Assembly (NCBI GenBank): GCA_041170585.1
Contig: JBEDNN010000053.1
Span: 17,359-81,358, forward strand
Direction of reading: 5' to 3'
Source of the DNA: JBDLSY01 sp041170585
Lineage (GTDB): Bacteria > Pseudomonadota > Gammaproteobacteria > Burkholderiales > Burkholderiaceae_C
Length of the DNA: 64,000 nt
The position numbers were made by a program, and so were the translations under genes. Below are positions 1 to 8,286 of this stretch, in pieces; within the stretch, counting starts at the first letter, position 1, and each line of letters begins with the position of its first letter. The notes under the pieces were generated by a model that worked only from the letters and a program-made list of their open reading frames with translations, was not told the origin of the DNA and made no database searches.

Positions 1-97
1 ACTTTTACAGTATTTATGTTGGTATATTGTCTTGTTGATTTTACTAATTATTTCTTAATTATTAAATTTCTTTTATCAGTGATATTTTAACATTACC
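1..97 (-). repeat. Family B mobile repeat, copy B1 (cut by window start)
   Basis: This is the inner part and one terminus of a family B element; its other end lies before the window. It ends in CATTACC at position 97 and matches copies B2 (3160-3389) and B3 (6823-6936) over nearly its whole length when read on the minus strand. Only one flank is visible, so the target duplication cannot be tested. It forms most of the leader upstream of selO. Confidence 0.8.
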
Positions 98-147
98 GAA
101 TATGTAATTATTTTATATTTACATAAAAAATTTGTTTGGTGAATTAT

Positions 148-1674
148 ATGATTTGGAATAATTTATTTCACGCCTCTTTTAATCATGATAATCAGTATCA
201 ATCAGTATTTTTGCAACAAACATTCCCTAAAAAACTGAATAATGCTGCGTTAATAGCATGGAGTGAGAGCTGTGCTAAATCTATTAATGTGAATCGTCAA
301 ACTATTGATTGGTTAAATATGATGAATGGTCATAATTTACCTAAAGAAACTGCTAGTTGTGCAACCGTTTACAGTGGACATCAATTTGGACAATGGGCAG
401 GACAATTAGGTGATGGTAGAGCTTTATTATTAGGCAGTATTCAAGTTAAGAACTTTGATGATTCGTTTAAAACAATTGAGTTACAACTCAAAGGTAGCGG
501 TCGCACACTTTATAGCCGTGGTGGAGATGGTATGGCTGTTTTACGCTCCTCAATCCGTGAGTTTTTATGTAGCGAAGCAATAGCCGGTTTAAATATTGCA
601 ACAACTCGGGCGCTTGCCTTGGTTCACAGTGAAGATACAGTGATACGTGAACAAGTAGAAACAGCTGGCGTTGTTTTGCGTATAGCACCTACTTTTATTC
701 GCTTTGGACACTTTGAACATTTTGCAGTGAATCAAAATAAGATTGCATTACAACAATTAATTAATTATGTTGTTAAAAATTACTACCCTGAAGCAGCAAA
801 ACACCCTGCCGATAGTGATATGCGTACTCTAGTTTTTTTTGATATAGTTTGCCAAAAAACTGCTCATTTAATAGCTCAATGGCAATCAGTTGGTTTTTGT
901 CATGGGGTCATGAATACTGATAATATGTCTATTTTAGGTTTAACTTTAGATTATGGCCCTTTTGGTTTTTTAGATATATTTGATAGTAACCATATTTGTA
1001 ATCATAGCGATTATCATGGGCGTTACGCCTATAGTAAACAGCCAAAAATAGCTCAATGGAACTTAGCTTGTCTTGCACAAGCACTGTCTGGTAGTTTATT
1101 AAGCAAAGATAGTCATAATGTTTTAAATGATTCTTTAAATAATTTTAATGAAACTTTTTTAATATCGCACACTGCCCTATTTTTACGTAAACTAGGTTTA
1201 TCAGACAATTTAGTCAATAAAAATGAAGGGGTTGTATTTATTAATAAGACATTAAATATGTTACACCATACAAAAGCGGATATGACAGCTTTTTTTAGAC
1301 GCTTATCACATTGGGTATCTCAAAAGCCTCCAGTTAATTTTTCATATATTACTGATATTTGTATAAACCCAAATCATTCTGCTTTAAGTAGTTGGTTAAT
1401 TGACTATACGTTCTATCAAACACAGTATTTAGCAACAGGTATTAGTCGATTAGAGTTAAGCCAAATGATGTTGGCTATTAATCCTAAATATATTTTGAGA
1501 AATTATTTAGCTGAAATAGCTATAAAAAAAGCAAGTGATGAACAGGATTATTCTGAAATTAATACCTTATTAACTGTATTAGAGAAACCATTTGATGAGC
1601 AACCTATATATGATTCTTATGCTAAATTACCCCCAGCTTGGGCTAGTGATTTAGAAGTAAGTTGCTCATCATAA
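148..1674 (+). CDS. selO: Protein adenylyltransferase SelO (YdiU/UPF0061)
   Basis: SelO is a pseudokinase-fold enzyme that transfers AMP from ATP to Ser, Thr or Tyr of target proteins and is tied to redox stress. The family signature GHQFGQWAGQLGDGRALLLG is at about residues 77-96, followed by LKGSGRTLYSRGGDGMA and the later CHGVMNTDNMS and DYGPFGFLD metal/ATP motifs. The protein ends in SCSS, the conserved C-terminal motif, here with cysteine where some homologues have selenocysteine. Length, 508 residues, is normal. I chose ATG 148 over the in-frame TTG 136 and GTG 139 because GGTGA at 139-143 is well placed as a ribosome site. Its 3' end overlaps rimI on the other strand by 58 bp. Confidence 0.93.
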   Translation: MIWNNLFHASFNHDNQYQSVFLQQTFPKKLNNAALIAWSESCAKSINVNRQTIDWLNMMNGHNLPKETASCATVYSGHQFGQWAGQLGDGRALLLGSIQVKNFDDSFKTIELQLKGSGRTLYSRGGDGMAVLRSSIREFLCSEAIAGLNIATTRALALVHSEDTVIREQVETAGVVLRIAPTFIRFGHFEHFAVNQNKIALQQLINYVVKNYYPEAAKHPADSDMRTLVFFDIVCQKTAHLIAQWQSVGFCHGVMNTDNMSILGLTLDYGPFGFLDIFDSNHICNHSDYHGRYAYSKQPKIAQWNLACLAQALSGSLLSKDSHNVLNDSLNNFNETFLISHTALFLRKLGLSDNLVNKNEGVVFINKTLNMLHHTKADMTAFFRRLSHWVSQKPPVNFSYITDICINPNHSALSSWLIDYTFYQTQYLATGISRLELSQMMLAINPKYILRNYLAEIAIKKASDEQDYSEINTLLTVLEKPFDEQPIYDSYAKLPPAWASDLEVSCSS

Positions 1675-2159
1675 GTATGGTTTGATAGATCACATGCCAT
1701 TACCCAAGCATTTTCTCTAGTTTTATTACTAGTTATATAATATTGTTTACGCACCCCTATTTGAAAAAATCCTACACGTTGATATAGATGAATAGCAACT
1801 CTATTACTTTCTCTTACCTCTAATAACACACGTTTAACGCCTTCATAAACTAGTTTATTGAATGTAAATTGTAGTAAGCCAGTGCCTATACCTTGCCCTT
1901 GTCGTACTGGAGTAACACTTAAATTTAATAATTCCCAATCAGTAGTACCCACGATGGGCATACCAATAATATAAGCATATACTGTTTTATCAACTAAATG
2001 AATACTTTCATTTAATACAGCCATTGACCAATATTGCTCGTGATTTAACCCGGTGATAGTTTCAAAAGACCAAGGCGACAGATGGCACGATTGTTCTATT
2101 AAAAAAACTTGTTGTTGTTGTAACAAATTTAAATCAGAAAAAGGCGTTAAGCACCACAC
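1617..2159 (-). CDS. rimI: Ribosomal protein bS18 alanine N-acetyltransferase RimI
   Basis: This is a GNAT-fold acetyltransferase that transfers acetyl from acetyl-CoA to the N-terminal Ala of ribosomal protein S18. The acetyl-CoA loop RQGQGIGTGLL is near residues 85-95 and is followed by VLLEVRESNRVAIHLYQRVGF, the usual RimI motif B region. At 180 residues it is slightly longer than the common 150-160, and the excess is a C-terminal tail lying in the stretch that overlaps selO. It sits 8 bp downstream of tsaB, the usual tsaB-rimI pairing, so the two are probably co-transcribed. Confidence 0.88.
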   Translation of the reverse strand: MWCLTPFSDLNLLQQQQVFLIEQSCHLSPWSFETITGLNHEQYWSMAVLNESIHLVDKTVYAYIIGMPIVGTTDWELLNLSVTPVRQGQGIGTGLLQFTFNKLVYEGVKRVLLEVRESNRVAIHLYQRVGFFQIGVRKQYYITSNKTRENAWVMACDLSNHTYDEQLTSKSLAQAGGNLA

Positions 2160-2167
2160 AATAGCAA

Positions 2168-2890
2168 CTATTTTATTACGGCTCGTTCTAATGTTGTCAA
2201 GGCGACTTGATTGCGTACATATAAAGGTTGTATCTGATTTAAATGAGTAGAAAACAAACCTTGCTGGATATATGTTTTTGCCACAACCAAAACACCTATC
2301 GCTGACGGATTACCTTGAATTACAATCTTATTGTGTATAGCGTTATCACGTACAGTATTAATATTAGTTATATTAATAGTATTACCTATTAACATATTTG
2401 ATTGTTGATATAATTCTAAATGTTCAAAATTATAGGGTATTAACATTGGCACAACAATCTGTTGTAAGCAATTATTTATATCATAATAATATTGTGCAGC
2501 ATAATACTCATTCATTCTGGCATCAATCACTGCCATAACATAAGCAGGAGTGGGTATAGTATTATGTAGTATCTGCTGATATACCATTGCAGTCAAAGAT
2601 TCAACTGCAATGACTTGGCAGTTCCACCCCAAGGCTAACCCTTGGGCTATAGAACAGGCTACTCTAACACTAGTAAATGAACCAGGGCCTATATCTACAG
2701 CAATAAAATCATTAGAATTTAAAGCAGTAAGTCCAGCTTGATTGAGTAGGTGTTGAATAGCGGGTAATAGTTGCTCTGAATGTTGATTGCTATCTGTTGT
2801 TTGCCATTCATAACGGCTATAAGGTGTTTCTAATACAACACTACACAAAGATGTACTGGCTGATATTGCTAATATATTAGACGAAGACAT
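2168..2890 (-). CDS. tsaB: tRNA t6A37 biosynthesis protein TsaB
   Basis: TsaB is the non-catalytic partner of TsaD in the complex that puts threonylcarbamoyl on A37 of ANN-decoding tRNAs. The N-terminus NILAISASTSLCSVVL matches the ASKHA phosphate-1 region, and VDIGPGSFTSVRVACSIAQG at about residues 65-84 is the family hallmark. Its 240 residues are typical. TsaD is encoded separately at 61399-62454. No Shine-Dalgarno sequence precedes the ATG at 2890; a 21-codon ORF with a good ribosome site ends two bases upstream, so translation may depend on reinitiation. Element A1, about 110 bp upstream, carries a promoter-like sequence pointing at this gene. Confidence 0.92.
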   Translation of the reverse strand: MSSSNILAISASTSLCSVVLETPYSRYEWQTTDSNQHSEQLLPAIQHLLNQAGLTALNSNDFIAVDIGPGSFTSVRVACSIAQGLALGWNCQVIAVESLTAMVYQQILHNTIPTPAYVMAVIDARMNEYYAAQYYYDINNCLQQIVVPMLIPYNFEHLELYQQSNMLIGNTINITNINTVRDNAIHNKIVIQGNPSAIGVLVVAKTYIQQGLFSTHLNQIQPLYVRNQVALTTLERAVIK

Positions 2891-2892
2891 AA

Positions 2893-2958
2893 TTAATGGC
2901 AGTTGGTGAGCAGCAGCTGCTTGAGCAGAACCATCATATTTGTAATCGTTTCTAGCAT
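2893..2958 (-). CDS. Possible 21-residue upstream ORF coupled to tsaB
   Basis: Read on the minus strand, an ATG at 2958 preceded by AGGGA at good spacing opens a 21-codon frame, MLETITNMMVLLKQLLLTNCH, closed by TAA at 2895-2893. Two bases separate that stop from the tsaB ATG, and tsaB itself has no visible ribosome site. The peptide matches nothing I know. It could be a leader that hands ribosomes to tsaB, the relic of a lost upstream gene, or chance. Confidence 0.35.
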   Translation of the reverse strand: MLETITNMMVLLKQLLLTNCH

Positions 2959-3000
2959 TGTGTTCCCTTTTTTACAATTTTTCTACAATATATTAATATT

Positions 3001-3109
3001 GGTATTGCTACTTAAAAATAGTTTTTGTATTTTTTATCTAAAATAAGCCTTATTTTTGCTAAGAAAATATTATAAATATACGACTTAACCATATTAAAGT
3101 AGCAATGCC
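3001..3109 (+). repeat. Family A mobile repeat (MITE-like), copy A1, subtype 1
   Basis: This is a 109-bp element bounded by GGTATTGCTACTT and AAGTAGCAATGCC, a 13-bp terminal inverted repeat with one mismatch. The 8-bp direct repeat TTAATATT flanks it perfectly (2993-3000 and 3110-3117), as left by a transposase-mediated insertion. It has no coding capacity. The inner part contains AAAATAAG-C-CTTATTTT, a small hairpin. On the minus strand TTAATA (3097-3092) and TATAAT (3074-3069) are 17 bp apart and point toward tsaB. It is nearly identical to A6 (63883-63991). Confidence 0.93.
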
Positions 3110-3159
3110 TTAATATTTAATATGTATTTATTTTTAATATAATTTGGTATAAATTAATA

Positions 3160-3389
3160 GGTAGTGTTCAAATAGCACTGATGCAAGAAATTTAATAATT
3201 AAGAAATAATGGCATTGCTACTTAAAAATAATTATTGTGTTTTTTATCTTACGCAAGCTTTATTTTGCTAAGAAAATTTTAGAAATATATACTTTAACCA
3301 TATTAAAGTAGCAATGCCGAAATAATTAGTAAAATCAGTAAGACAACACACCGACATAAATATTGTAAAAATTAAAATTTAACATTACC
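3160..3389 (+). repeat. Family B mobile repeat, copy B2, interrupted by element A2
   Basis: The element starts GGTAGTGTTCAAATAGCACT at 3160 and ends TTTAACATTACC at 3389. Removing A2 (3211-3318) and one copy of its 8-bp duplication leaves 114 bp, the same length as intact copy B4. B2 has its own perfect flanking duplication AATTAATA (3152-3159 and 3390-3397). It lies downstream of sucD and upstream of tsaB. Together with A1, A2 and the short ORF it accounts for most of the 542-bp gap 2891-3432; the remaining bases show nothing I can name. Confidence 0.9.
3211..3318 (+). repeat. Family A mobile repeat, copy A2, subtype 2, nested in B2
   Basis: This is a 108-bp element with perfect 13-bp ends GGCATTGCTACTT and AAGTAGCAATGCC. 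The direct repeat GAAATAAT flanks it exactly (3203-3210 and 3319-3326) and is one copy of B2 sequence duplicated on insertion. It belongs with A4 (20367-20474): both have a central CTTACGCAAG-type segment where subtype 1 has an ATAAGCCTTAT hairpin, and both have lost the TATAAT seen in subtype 1. Confidence 0.93.
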
Positions 3390-3432
3390 AATTAATAAAC
3401 TTGATATGTTTATTGAGAGACTAATGTATTTA

Positions 3433-4326
3433 CTACAAAATAGACTTTAGTAAGCGTCCCATATCTGAAGGGTTTCTAGTAACGGTAAAGCCACATGATT
3501 CCATGATAGCTAGTTTAGCGTCAGCCGTATCAGTACCATCACTGATTAAAGCACCTGCATGCCCCATACGTTTACCAACAGGCGCAGTAACACCCGCAAT
3601 AAAACCGACTATTGGTTTTTTCATATATTGCTTACACCACATAGCCGCTTCAACCTCATCTGAACCACCAATTTCACCAATCATAATTACTGCATCAGTA
3701 TCAGGGTCATTATTAAACAACTTCATCACATCAATATGCTTTAAACCATTAATAGGATCACCACCAATACCAACCGCTGAAGACTGCCCTAAACCTATTT
3801 CAGTTAATTGTGCAACGGCTTCATACGTTAAAGTGCCTGAACGACTTACTACACCAATACGGCCTTTACGGTGAATATGGCCTGGCATAATACCAATTTT
3901 TATTTCATCTGGTGTAATTAAACCAGGGCAATTAGGCCCTAACAATAAAGTTTCCTTGCCACCCAACAACACTTTTTCTTTCATTTTATTACGTAATAGC
4001 AACATATCTTTAATAGGAATACCTTCAGTAATGCAAATGACTAAATCCAAATCAGCTGCTACTGCTTCCCATATAGCATCGGCAGCAGCAGCAGGTGGTA
4101 CATAGACAACACTAATGTTTGCTTGATAAAGTTTAGCTGCTTCTTTGACTGTTGCATAAACAGGAATGCCTTCAATTTGATTGCCTACTTTATTAGGATT
4201 AACACCCGCAACAAAACACTCTTTTCCGTTGGCATAATCTAGGCACATACGGGTATGAAGCTGACCGACTTTACCCGTAATACCTTGAGTAATTATCCGA
4301 CTATATTGGTTAATTAAAATACTCAT
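3433..4326 (-). CDS. sucD: Succinyl-CoA synthetase (ADP-forming), alpha subunit
   Basis: The alpha subunit binds CoA and carries the phospho-histidine that relays phosphate between succinyl phosphate and ADP or GDP in the TCA cycle. The N-terminal TQGITGKVGQLHT motif (about residues 13-25) is the CoA-binding Rossmann entry, and GHAGALI near residue 250 contains the phosphorylated His. LLGPNCPGLI is also conserved. Its 297 residues are standard. The partner sucC is on the same strand but 1.3 kb upstream, separated by an OmpA-domain gene and element A3, whereas sucC and sucD are normally adjacent. Whether transcription reaches sucD from sucC is therefore unclear. Confidence 0.96.
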   Translation of the reverse strand: MSILINQYSRIITQGITGKVGQLHTRMCLDYANGKECFVAGVNPNKVGNQIEGIPVYATVKEAAKLYQANISVVYVPPAAAADAIWEAVAADLDLVICITEGIPIKDMLLLRNKMKEKVLLGGKETLLLGPNCPGLITPDEIKIGIMPGHIHRKGRIGVVSRSGTLTYEAVAQLTEIGLGQSSAVGIGGDPINGLKHIDVMKLFNNDPDTDAVIMIGEIGGSDEVEAAMWCKQYMKKPIVGFIAGVTAPVGKRMGHAGALISDGTDTADAKLAIMESCGFTVTRNPSDMGRLLKSIL

Positions 4327-4374
4327 AAAATTATGCCTTAGAATTTATCAATAACTATAAAAATATAAAAATAT

Positions 4375-4496
4375 GGCATTGCTACTTTAATATGGTTAAT
4401 TCGTATATTTATAATATTTTCTTAGCAAAAATAAGGCTTATTTTAGATAAAAAATACAAAAACTATTTTTAAAAACTATTTTTAAGTAGCAATACC
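4375..4496 (-). repeat. Family A mobile repeat, copy A3, subtype 1
   Basis: This copy is 122 bp long, bounded by GGCATTGCTACTT and AAGTAGCAATACC and flanked by a perfect AAAAATAT duplication (4367-4374 and 4497-4504). It is longer than its relatives because a short AAACTATTTTT-type segment near its right end is duplicated. Its orientation is opposite to A1, so its promoter-like TTAATA/TATAAT pair points toward the 3' end of the OmpA-domain gene and away from sucD. Confidence 0.93.
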
Positions 4497-4547
4497 AAAA
4501 ATATAAAGATGTATAAGTTAATAAATATTAAAAATTAACGGTGAATA

Positions 4548-5525
4548 TTAACGAATATTAAACTCGACTCTACGATTTTTAAAACGACCTTCTTCAGTAG
4601 TATTATCAGCAATTGGCTTAGTGCTACCGTAACCTTTGGAAGCTAATCGTTGTCTTAAAACACCTGCTTTAACTAAAACATTTACCACACTATCAGCACG
4701 TCTTTGAGACAATCCTAGATGACGTTCAGCATGACCAGCACTGTCTGTATGACCTGCAACCTCAATATTTAAACTTGGACATTGAATTAAGGTTTTAGCC
4801 ATAATATTAAGAGATTTAATTGAAGATGCAGTCAATGTTGAACTGGCGGTTAAAAACTGTACGTCTGTTGATAAGGAATTAGCATTACAGGCCGTAGAAT
4901 CAACCGTGGTATTTTCTTTTTGAACAGGCAATAAAATTGCCGATTTAGCATTTGTAATGGCATTTGTTACAACAGGCACTGACGGCGTTACTGCTTTGGA
5001 AATTGACGCGGATTCAGGTGTTTTTAAGCTATTATTGGGTAGCATAGTATTAGTACTAGTCATCTTAGTAGCAATATCTATATCTTTAGATACTACTGCA
5101 CTTGGAATAGGTGACGGGTTACCATTCGGTGCAGGTGGCATCACTAAAGGAACAGATTTGCCTTGAATAGCAGTAGGTATATTGCTCAAGCCAATAGATT
5201 TTGTAATGTCGGAAGTACCGTTAAAGACAAATACACGCAGCAATATAAGAGCGGCTACCACAGACAAAATAGACCATAACCACCACGGAATCATACTTAT
5301 TTTTGAAGATTGTTTGCTATTAACATCAATAAAATAATTTGATTTTGTTACTACAGGTACTTCAAATGAATCATCATTATTAAACTGCTCTTCTTCTAAA
5401 AAATCCCTATTTTCAGGCTTATCAAGTGAATTTTCCTTATTTTTATTATTTATAAGTGAATCTTCAATTTTATTAGTAGATGTATGAGTGTTAGTATGGG
5501 TATTATGGGTATTATTATTTAACAT
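4548..5525 (-). CDS. OmpA-domain cell-envelope protein with one membrane anchor
   Basis: The first ~65 residues are low-complexity and hydrophilic, rich in Asn, Thr and His. A membrane segment WWLWSILSVVAALILLRVFVF follows at about residues 82-102 and a variable Pro/Ser/Thr-rich linker runs to about 210. The C-terminal ~110 residues form an OmpA/MotB peptidoglycan-binding domain: LNIEVAGHTDSAGHAERHLG, then LSQRRADSVVNVL, and ending in NRRVEFNIR. This looks like an inner-membrane-anchored protein that grips the cell wall, not a beta-barrel OmpA. It sits between sucC and sucD on the same strand. I know no role for it in succinate metabolism; its position may be the result of an insertion. Confidence 0.8.
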   Translation of the reverse strand: MLNNNTHNTHTNTHTSTNKIEDSLINNKNKENSLDKPENRDFLEEEQFNNDDSFEVPVVTKSNYFIDVNSKQSSKISMIPWWLWSILSVVAALILLRVFVFNGTSDITKSIGLSNIPTAIQGKSVPLVMPPAPNGNPSPIPSAVVSKDIDIATKMTSTNTMLPNNSLKTPESASISKAVTPSVPVVTNAITNAKSAILLPVQKENTTVDSTACNANSLSTDVQFLTASSTLTASSIKSLNIMAKTLIQCPSLNIEVAGHTDSAGHAERHLGLSQRRADSVVNVLVKAGVLRQRLASKGYGSTKPIADNTTEEGRFKNRRVEFNIR

Positions 5526-5620
5526 AGTAAATATAAATATAATGAGTTGATTAAAAAATTAAGTAAATACAACATTGTATGTTTATTTACAATATAAATA
5601 TGAAAAAAATAAGCAATTTA

Positions 5621-6808
5621 CTATTTATTTTTATACTGTATATAAACCATATTAACTGCTTCAATAATTTTATTAGCAGCTTCTAACATAGTATCTGCAA
5701 TAATAATGGGCAACCCACTATCTGCTAACATTTTTTTCCCTAAAGATTCATTAGTTCCTTTCATACGAACCACTAACGGCACATTTAAATGAACAGCTTT
5801 ACAAGCTTGAATGACTCCAGCAGCAATGGTATCACACTTCATAATGCCACCAAAAATATTCACTAATATGCCTTTAACATCAGTATTTTTCAACATAATT
5901 TTAAAAGCTTCAGTTACTTTTTCTGGTGTTGCACCACCACCAACATCTAAAAAGTTAGCAGGTCTACCCCCTTGAAGTTTAATCATATCCATAGTTGCCA
6001 TAGCTAAACCAGCACCATTTACTAAACAACCAATATCTCCGTCTAATTTAATATAACTTAAATCTGACTGTTTAGCCTCTATTTCTAACGGCTCTTCTTC
6101 GTCAAAATCACGATAAATCATTAATTCAGGGTGACGAAATAAAGCATTGTCATCAAATGTGAATTTTGCATCTAATGCCATCAAGTTTCCAGAACTGTCT
6201 AGGTTAAGTGGGTTAATTTCTAACAAAGACGCATCGGTATTCATATAGCAAGCATATAATTTTTGAAAAACATCGATGGCTTTTGTTTTTGAATGTTCAG
6301 GAATACCAATGAAAGTCGCTAAAGAATTTGCTTGTTCGCTACTTAGACCATTCAAAGGGTTAATCAATAATTTGGTTATTTTATCAGGCTGTGTATGTGC
6401 TACTTCTTCAATATTCATACCACCTTCACCAGATGCAATAAAAGCAACTAACTGTGTTGTTCTATCTGTCAATAAAGAAATATAATATTCCTGTTGAATA
6501 TCGGCAGCAGCCTCAATATAAATACGACGAACTGTTTGACCTTCAGCACCAGTTTGCAGTGTTTTAAGTTGCATACCTAATATTTGTTGTGCAAAAGAAG
6601 CAACCTCACTTAAATTATTTGCAACTTTTACTCCCCCACCCTTTCCACGTCCACCGGCATGTATTTGTGCTTTTACTAACCATAATAAACCACCTATTTT
6701 TTGCGCAGCAGCCACTGCTTCATCTACGGTAAACGCTACATACCCTTGTGGGACAGGTACACCAAATTGCTGTAGCAGGGCTTTACCTTGATATTCATGA
6801 ACTTTCAT
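5621..6808 (-). CDS. sucC: Succinyl-CoA synthetase (ADP-forming), beta subunit
   Basis: The beta subunit is an ATP-grasp protein that binds the nucleotide and succinate. [20 protein letters not shown] is the standard N-terminus, [18 protein letters not shown] at about residues 46-63 is the ATP-grasp glycine loop, LEINPLNL supplies metal ligands, and [14 protein letters not shown] is near the C-terminus. Its 395 residues are slightly above the typical ~388. AAGG just upstream of ATG 6808 is a plausible ribosome site. Element B3 begins only 14 bp upstream of the start codon, so the promoter must lie inside or beyond it; B3 contains a TATAAT at 6839-6834. Confidence 0.96.
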   Translation of the reverse strand: MKVHEYQGKALLQQFGVPVPQGYVAFTVDEAVAAAQKIGGLLWLVKAQIHAGGRGKGGGVKVANNLSEVASFAQQILGMQLKTLQTGAEGQTVRRIYIEAAADIQQEYYISLLTDRTTQLVAFIASGEGGMNIEEVAHTQPDKITKLLINPLNGLSSEQANSLATFIGIPEHSKTKAIDVFQKLYACYMNTDASLLEINPLNLDSSGNLMALDAKFTFDDNALFRHPELMIYRDFDEEEPLEIEAKQSDLSYIKLDGDIGCLVNGAGLAMATMDMIKLQGGRPANFLDVGGGATPEKVTEAFKIMLKNTDVKGILVNIFGGIMKCDTIAAGVIQACKAVHLNVPLVVRMKGTNESLGKKMLADSGLPIIIADTMLEAANKIIEAVNMVYIQYKNK

Positions 6809-6822
6809 TTAGATACCTTATT

Positions 6823-6936
6823 AGTAATGTTAAATTATAACTTTTACAATATTTATGTTGGTGTGTTGTCTTACTTATTTTATTAATTACTTCTTAATTA
6901 TTAAATTTCTTATATCAGTGCTATTTGAATATTGCC
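6823..6936 (-). repeat. Family B mobile repeat, copy B3, directly upstream of sucC
   Basis: This 114-bp copy matches B1 and B2 on the minus strand. Its termini have degenerated: the left end reads AGTAATGTT instead of GGTAATGTT, and the right end reads ATATTGCC. I could not define a clean 8-bp duplication; CTTATT occurs on both sides but overlaps the element end. It fills most of the 246-bp sucC-lpxB spacer. Confidence 0.8.
6834..6839 (-). promoter_or_regulatory. Candidate -10 box for sucC inside repeat B3
   Basis: On the minus strand B3 reads GTTATAATTTAAC where B2 and B4 read a GTTAAAATTTAAC form, so a single base difference creates a perfect TATAAT. It would start transcription about 20 nt before the sucC ATG. 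The sequence 17 bp upstream (ACCAAC) is a poor -35, so the call rests on the -10 and on its placement. Confidence 0.35.
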
Positions 6937-7055
6937 TTATTTTTTAAAAATCTAAAATCTAAAGTTAAAAATCTATAAAGTTAAAAAACCTAAAATTTAT
7001 AAAATCTGATTAAACAAATATTTTTTCTTAAAGTCAATACACTTATTAGTTAATA

Positions 7056-8246
7056 TTAATTTATACACTGCCTAATAACTGCACGCGCTGCTAAAGATTG
7101 GGTATTACAATACAAGCGTTGATGTAAGATACTAAATTTTTCACGCATCAACACCATACGTTGTGTATCTTGTAATAAACTCCATATAGCCTCTGCTAAC
7201 GCAGCGGGTGTCGCTGCATTTTGTAGTAGTTCTGGGACAATACTTTCTTGATACAAAATATTGGGTAACCCCACCCACGGTAAGTAATTTTTACGGCGCA
7301 TAATCAACCAAGAAGTATGGGGCATGTTATAACAAATAACCATAGGCAGTCGGTACAAAGCAGCCTCTAAAGTCGCTGTACCACTTGCAATAAGGCCTAC
7401 ATCAGCAGCAGATAATATTAATTCAGCTTGCCCACGCAACAGTGTTAAAGGTAAATCAGGGTATTTAGCGAGGTATTTTTGAGCTTCCAGCATTAAACTA
7501 TCGCTGACAATGGGGACTACAAAATGCAGATGAATATTTTTTTTTAACAATAATGTTGCCGCTGCCAATTGCTTAGGAAAAATATAATTTAACTCTGTTT
7601 CACGGCTACCTGGCAGCATTGCAACCAAAGTAATAATAGAAGGTATTAATTTAGTCTGGTTGATGTCTAGCAATAAATCACATAAATTTTGCTTTGCTTT
7701 CACTCGGTTAATCGTTAAAGGAATCGCTTGTGCCATAGGGTGACCTACATATTGTGCCCGCATTCCGACAGCATGATACAAAGATACCTCATGTGGAAAC
7801 ACGCACAACATAGTATCTATTGCAGATTTAATATTTATTAATCGCTCACGTCGCCATGCCCAAATACTGGGTGAAATAAAATGAATAGTCGGTATACCCA
7901 TTAACTTTAACTTAGCGGCTAATGTTAAGTTAAAATCAGGTGCATCAACGGTAATACAAACTCTTGGTCGACGTTGTGCCGCTTGAGCCATCAGAGTGCG
8001 ACGCATCAACCATAAACGCGGCAATGCTGGCAATACCTCCGCATAACCACGCACAGCTAAATTGTCTATATTTTCTACACATTCCATTCCTAGTGCGGAT
8101 AACCTTTGCCCACCAATCCCCCAAACAGGCCAATTACACCCTTCTTGTCGCAAACCTTTTAATAAATAAGAAGCCAGTATATCACCCGAGCTTTCACCAG
8201 TTACAATTAAAATATTATCACAGTAAATTGAGTTGTTTATGAACAT
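7056..8246 (-). CDS. lpxB: Lipid-A-disaccharide synthase LpxB
   Basis: LpxB is a GT19 membrane-surface glycosyltransferase that joins UDP-2,3-diacylglucosamine and lipid X to make the tetra-acyl disaccharide of lipid A. The N-terminus contains ILIVTGESSGDILASYLLKG, the family hallmark. VWGIGGQRLSALGMECVENI, SPSIWAWRRERL, YVGHPMAQAIP and VAMLPGSRETEL follow in the usual order, and IASGTATLEAALY is the donor-binding motif. Its 396 residues are normal. It ends the lpxD-fabZ-lpxA-lpxB order but is separated from lpxA by a 212-bp AT-rich spacer with tandem octamers, so it may have its own promoter. No rnhB follows. Confidence 0.95.
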   Translation of the reverse strand: MFINNSIYCDNILIVTGESSGDILASYLLKGLRQEGCNWPVWGIGGQRLSALGMECVENIDNLAVRGYAEVLPALPRLWLMRRTLMAQAAQRRPRVCITVDAPDFNLTLAAKLKLMGIPTIHFISPSIWAWRRERLINIKSAIDTMLCVFPHEVSLYHAVGMRAQYVGHPMAQAIPLTINRVKAKQNLCDLLLDINQTKLIPSIITLVAMLPGSRETELNYIFPKQLAAATLLLKKNIHLHFVVPIVSDSLMLEAQKYLAKYPDLPLTLLRGQAELILSAADVGLIASGTATLEAALYRLPMVICYNMPHTSWLIMRRKNYLPWVGLPNILYQESIVPELLQNAATPAALAEAIWSLLQDTQRMVLMREKFSILHQRLYCNTQSLAARAVIRQCIN

Positions 8247-8286
8247 TTTATATGTATTTAATATATATTTATATATTTTATACCTA

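Noticed and set aside
148..1674. SelO as a selenoprotein
   Set aside because: The C-terminal motif reads SCSS with an ordinary Cys codon followed by the true stop; no in-frame TGA or SECIS-like hairpin was seen.
3001..3389. The spaced repeats considered as a CRISPR array
   Set aside because: Units are ~110 bp, belong to two different families, one lies inside the other, and they carry 8-bp target duplications; there are no regular spacers or cas genes.
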